Assembly: GCA_016783995.1 (NCBI GenBank)
Contig: JADHVN010000052.1
Span: forward strand, 1-9,035
Length of the DNA stretch: 9,035 nt
From: Actinomycetota bacterium
GTDB taxonomy: Bacteria; Actinomycetota; Humimicrobiia; Humimicrobiales; Humimicrobiaceae
Reading direction: 5' to 3'
Shown here: in pieces, positions 7,490 through 9,035 of the stretch
Layout: every line of letters begins with the position of its first letter
Numbering within the stretch: position 1 is the first letter of the stretch
Made by a program: the position numbers and the translations under genes
Notes under the pieces: generated by a model
The model's database searches: none
Told to the model about the DNA's origin: nothing
What the model saw: only the letters and a program-made list of their open reading frames with translations

Positions 7490-9035
7490 AAAAGTGATAT
7501 AGAGATTGCTCAAGCTGCAGAAATAAAGCACATCAAAGAAATAGCAGAATCAATAGGGTTGGATGAAGATTACCTGGAGTTGTATGGTAATTATAAAGCA
7601 AAAGTGAAACTGGAATTGCTTGAAGAATTAAAAGGAAAACCTGACGGGAAATATATTGATGTTACAGCTATTACTCCCACGCCTCTGGGTGAAGGAAAAA
7701 CAGTTACTACGATAGGGCTCAGCATGGCGTTAAATAAAATAGGTAAGAATACAATTACCTGTATAAGACAGCCATCCCTTGGCCCAGTATTTGGTATAAA
7801 GGGAGGTGCTGCTGGTGGTGGAAACTCACAGGTTATTCCAATGGAGGATTTCAACCTGCATCTAACTGGTGATATTCATGCGGTTGGGATAGCACATAAT
7901 CTTTTAGCTGCTTTTTTAGATACGCATATAATGAAAGGAAATGAATTAAATATTGACCCATTCAGCATAACTCTAAACAGAGTTGTGGATGTCAGCGATA
8001 GAGCGCTTCGAAATATAGTTATAGGTCTTGGAGGTCTTCTAAATGGAGTTCCAAGAGAGACAGGTTATGATATTACAGTTGCATCTGAAGTTATGGCAAT
8101 TCTTGCACTTACAACAAGCTTAAAAGATTTAAGAGAGAAACTGGCGAGAATGACAATTGGTTCAACATACGATGGTAAAGCTGTTACTGCCGAGGATTTA
8201 AAATGTGCAGGTGCAATGACAGTTCTATTAAAAGATGCTATAAAACCTAATCTTCTTCAGACATTAGAACACACGCCTTGCTTTGTTCATGCAGGTCCAT
8301 TTGCAAATATTGCTCATGGAAACAGCTCAATACTGGCAGATATGATGGCTGTAAAACTTGGTGAATATACAGTTACTGAAAGCGGATTTGGAGCTGACTG
8401 CGGAGCAGAAAAATTCTTAAATATTAAATGCAGGTATAGTGGACTAAAACCTAATGCAATAGTAATCGTGGCTACAGTTAGAGCACTTAAGATGCATGGC
8501 GGAGGATTTGAGTTTATTCCAGGACAGGGCGTTGATAAAGAATTAATGGACAAACCAAATGTCGAGGCAGTTGTGAAAGGCTGTGAGAATTTGGAGAAGA
8601 TGATTGAGAATATGAAAATGTTTGGAGTTCCTGTAGTTGTAGCTATAAATAATTTTACTGCTGATGCACAGGAAGAGATAGATGCAGTAAGAGAAAGAGC
8701 AAAAGCTGCTGGAGCAGAAGACGCAGTTGTCAGCGAGGTATGGCTGAAAGGTGGAGATGGCGGAACAGAACTTGCAGAAGCAGTTGTAAGGGCTGCAGAA
8801 AAACCATCTGAGTTTAAATTCCTTTATCCACTTGATTGGCCAATAAAGAAAAAGATTGAAACTATTGCTGAAAAGATTTATGGCGCTGATGGAGTGGATT
8901 ACTCAGCTGAAGCTGAAAAGAAGATTGATTTATATACAAAGCAGGGATTTGACAAATTGCCTATGTGTATGGCTAAGACTCATCTTTCACTCAGTCATGA
9001 TCCTAATTTAAAAGGAAGGCCAACAGGATTCAGGA
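7487..9035 (+). CDS. fhs: Formate-tetrahydrofolate ligase (3' truncated)
   Basis: Formyl-tetrahydrofolate synthetase, a cytoplasmic enzyme that joins formate to tetrahydrofolate with ATP to give 10-formyl-THF, opening the methyl branch of the Wood-Ljungdahl pathway. The visible 516 codons run without a stop to the window edge; family length is about 556-559 aa, so roughly 40 C-terminal residues are missing. The N-terminus MKSDIEIAQAAEIKHI is typical and supports the TTG start. Motifs in order are the phosphate-binding loop TPTPLGEGKT (63-72), IRQPSLGPVFGIKGGAAGGG (93-112), MEDFNLHLTGDIHAV (119-133), FANIAHGNSS (272-281), the second family signature VATVRALKMHGG (328-339) and VVVAINNF (383-390). 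Residue 113, just after the glycine stretch, is Asn where the family signature usually has Tyr. It sits 90 nt after acsC behind a weak hairpin. Co-location with the acs genes supports an acetogenic rather than purely biosynthetic role. Confidence 0.97.
   Translation, partial: MKSDIEIAQAAEIKHIKEIAESIGLDEDYLELYGNYKAKVKLELLEELKGKPDGKYIDVTAITPTPLGEGKTVTTIGLSMALNKIGKNTITCIRQPSLGPVFGIKGGAAGGGNSQVIPMEDFNLHLTGDIHAVGIAHNLLAAFLDTHIMKGNELNIDPFSITLNRVVDVSDRALRNIVIGLGGLLNGVPRETGYDITVASEVMAILALTTSLKDLREKLARMTIGSTYDGKAVTAEDLKCAGAMTVLLKDAIKPNLLQTLEHTPCFVHAGPFANIAHGNSSILADMMAVKLGEYTVTESGFGADCGAEKFLNIKCRYSGLKPNAIVIVATVRALKMHGGGFEFIPGQGVDKELMDKPNVEAVVKGCENLEKMIENMKMFGVPVVVAINNFTADAQEEIDAVRERAKAAGAEDAVVSEVWLKGGDGGTELAEAVVRAAEKPSEFKFLYPLDWPIKKKIETIAEKIYGADGVDYSAEAEKKIDLYTKQGFDKLPMCMAKTHLSLSHDPNLKGRPTGFR

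Noticed and set aside
1..9035. A novel or undescribed system hidden in the window
   Set aside because: All six genes belong to well-characterised Wood-Ljungdahl families with intact motifs, the gaps are short, and no repeat array, RNA structure of clear type or unexplained long ORF was found.

Overview
The window carries a bacterial Wood-Ljungdahl (reductive acetyl-CoA) gene cluster from an anaerobic, probably acetogenic organism. The DNA is AT-rich by eye, Shine-Dalgarno sites are strong and purine-rich, and two genes start with TTG. The acetyl-CoA synthase is the long bacterial form (726 aa), which has the N-terminal CODH-contacting domain that methanogen homologues lack. Together these point to a low-GC member of the Bacillota (Clostridia or Halanaerobia-like). 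The genus cannot be fixed from the sequence alone.

Layout, all genes on the + strand: cooC (1-732, 5' end cut by the window edge), a 151-nt gap with promoter-like elements, acsD (884-1825), acsA (1860-3815), acsB (3817-5997), acsC (6047-7396), a 90-nt gap with a weak terminator-like hairpin, and fhs (7487-9035, 3' end cut by the window edge). No minus-strand gene is supported, and no stretch over 300 bases lacks a gene. I see no tRNA, rRNA, mobile element, CRISPR array or long repeat.

How the genes work together: Fhs activates formate onto tetrahydrofolate at the start of the methyl branch. The corrinoid iron-sulfur protein (AcsC large and AcsD small subunits) carries the methyl group on cobalt to acetyl-CoA synthase (AcsB). 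AcsA reduces CO2 to CO and passes it through an internal tunnel to AcsB, which joins CO, methyl and CoA into acetyl-CoA. CooC is the ATPase that helps insert nickel into these enzymes. The methyltransferase acsE, the activator acsV, and metF, folD and fchA are not in the window and may lie outside it.

The system is well known and I find no undescribed machinery. Points worth a second look are the gene order (acsD split from acsC by acsA-acsB), altered cysteine spacing at the D/B clusters of AcsA, the control region before acsD with an unused Shine-Dalgarno sequence, the possible attenuator before fhs, and one substituted signature residue in Fhs.
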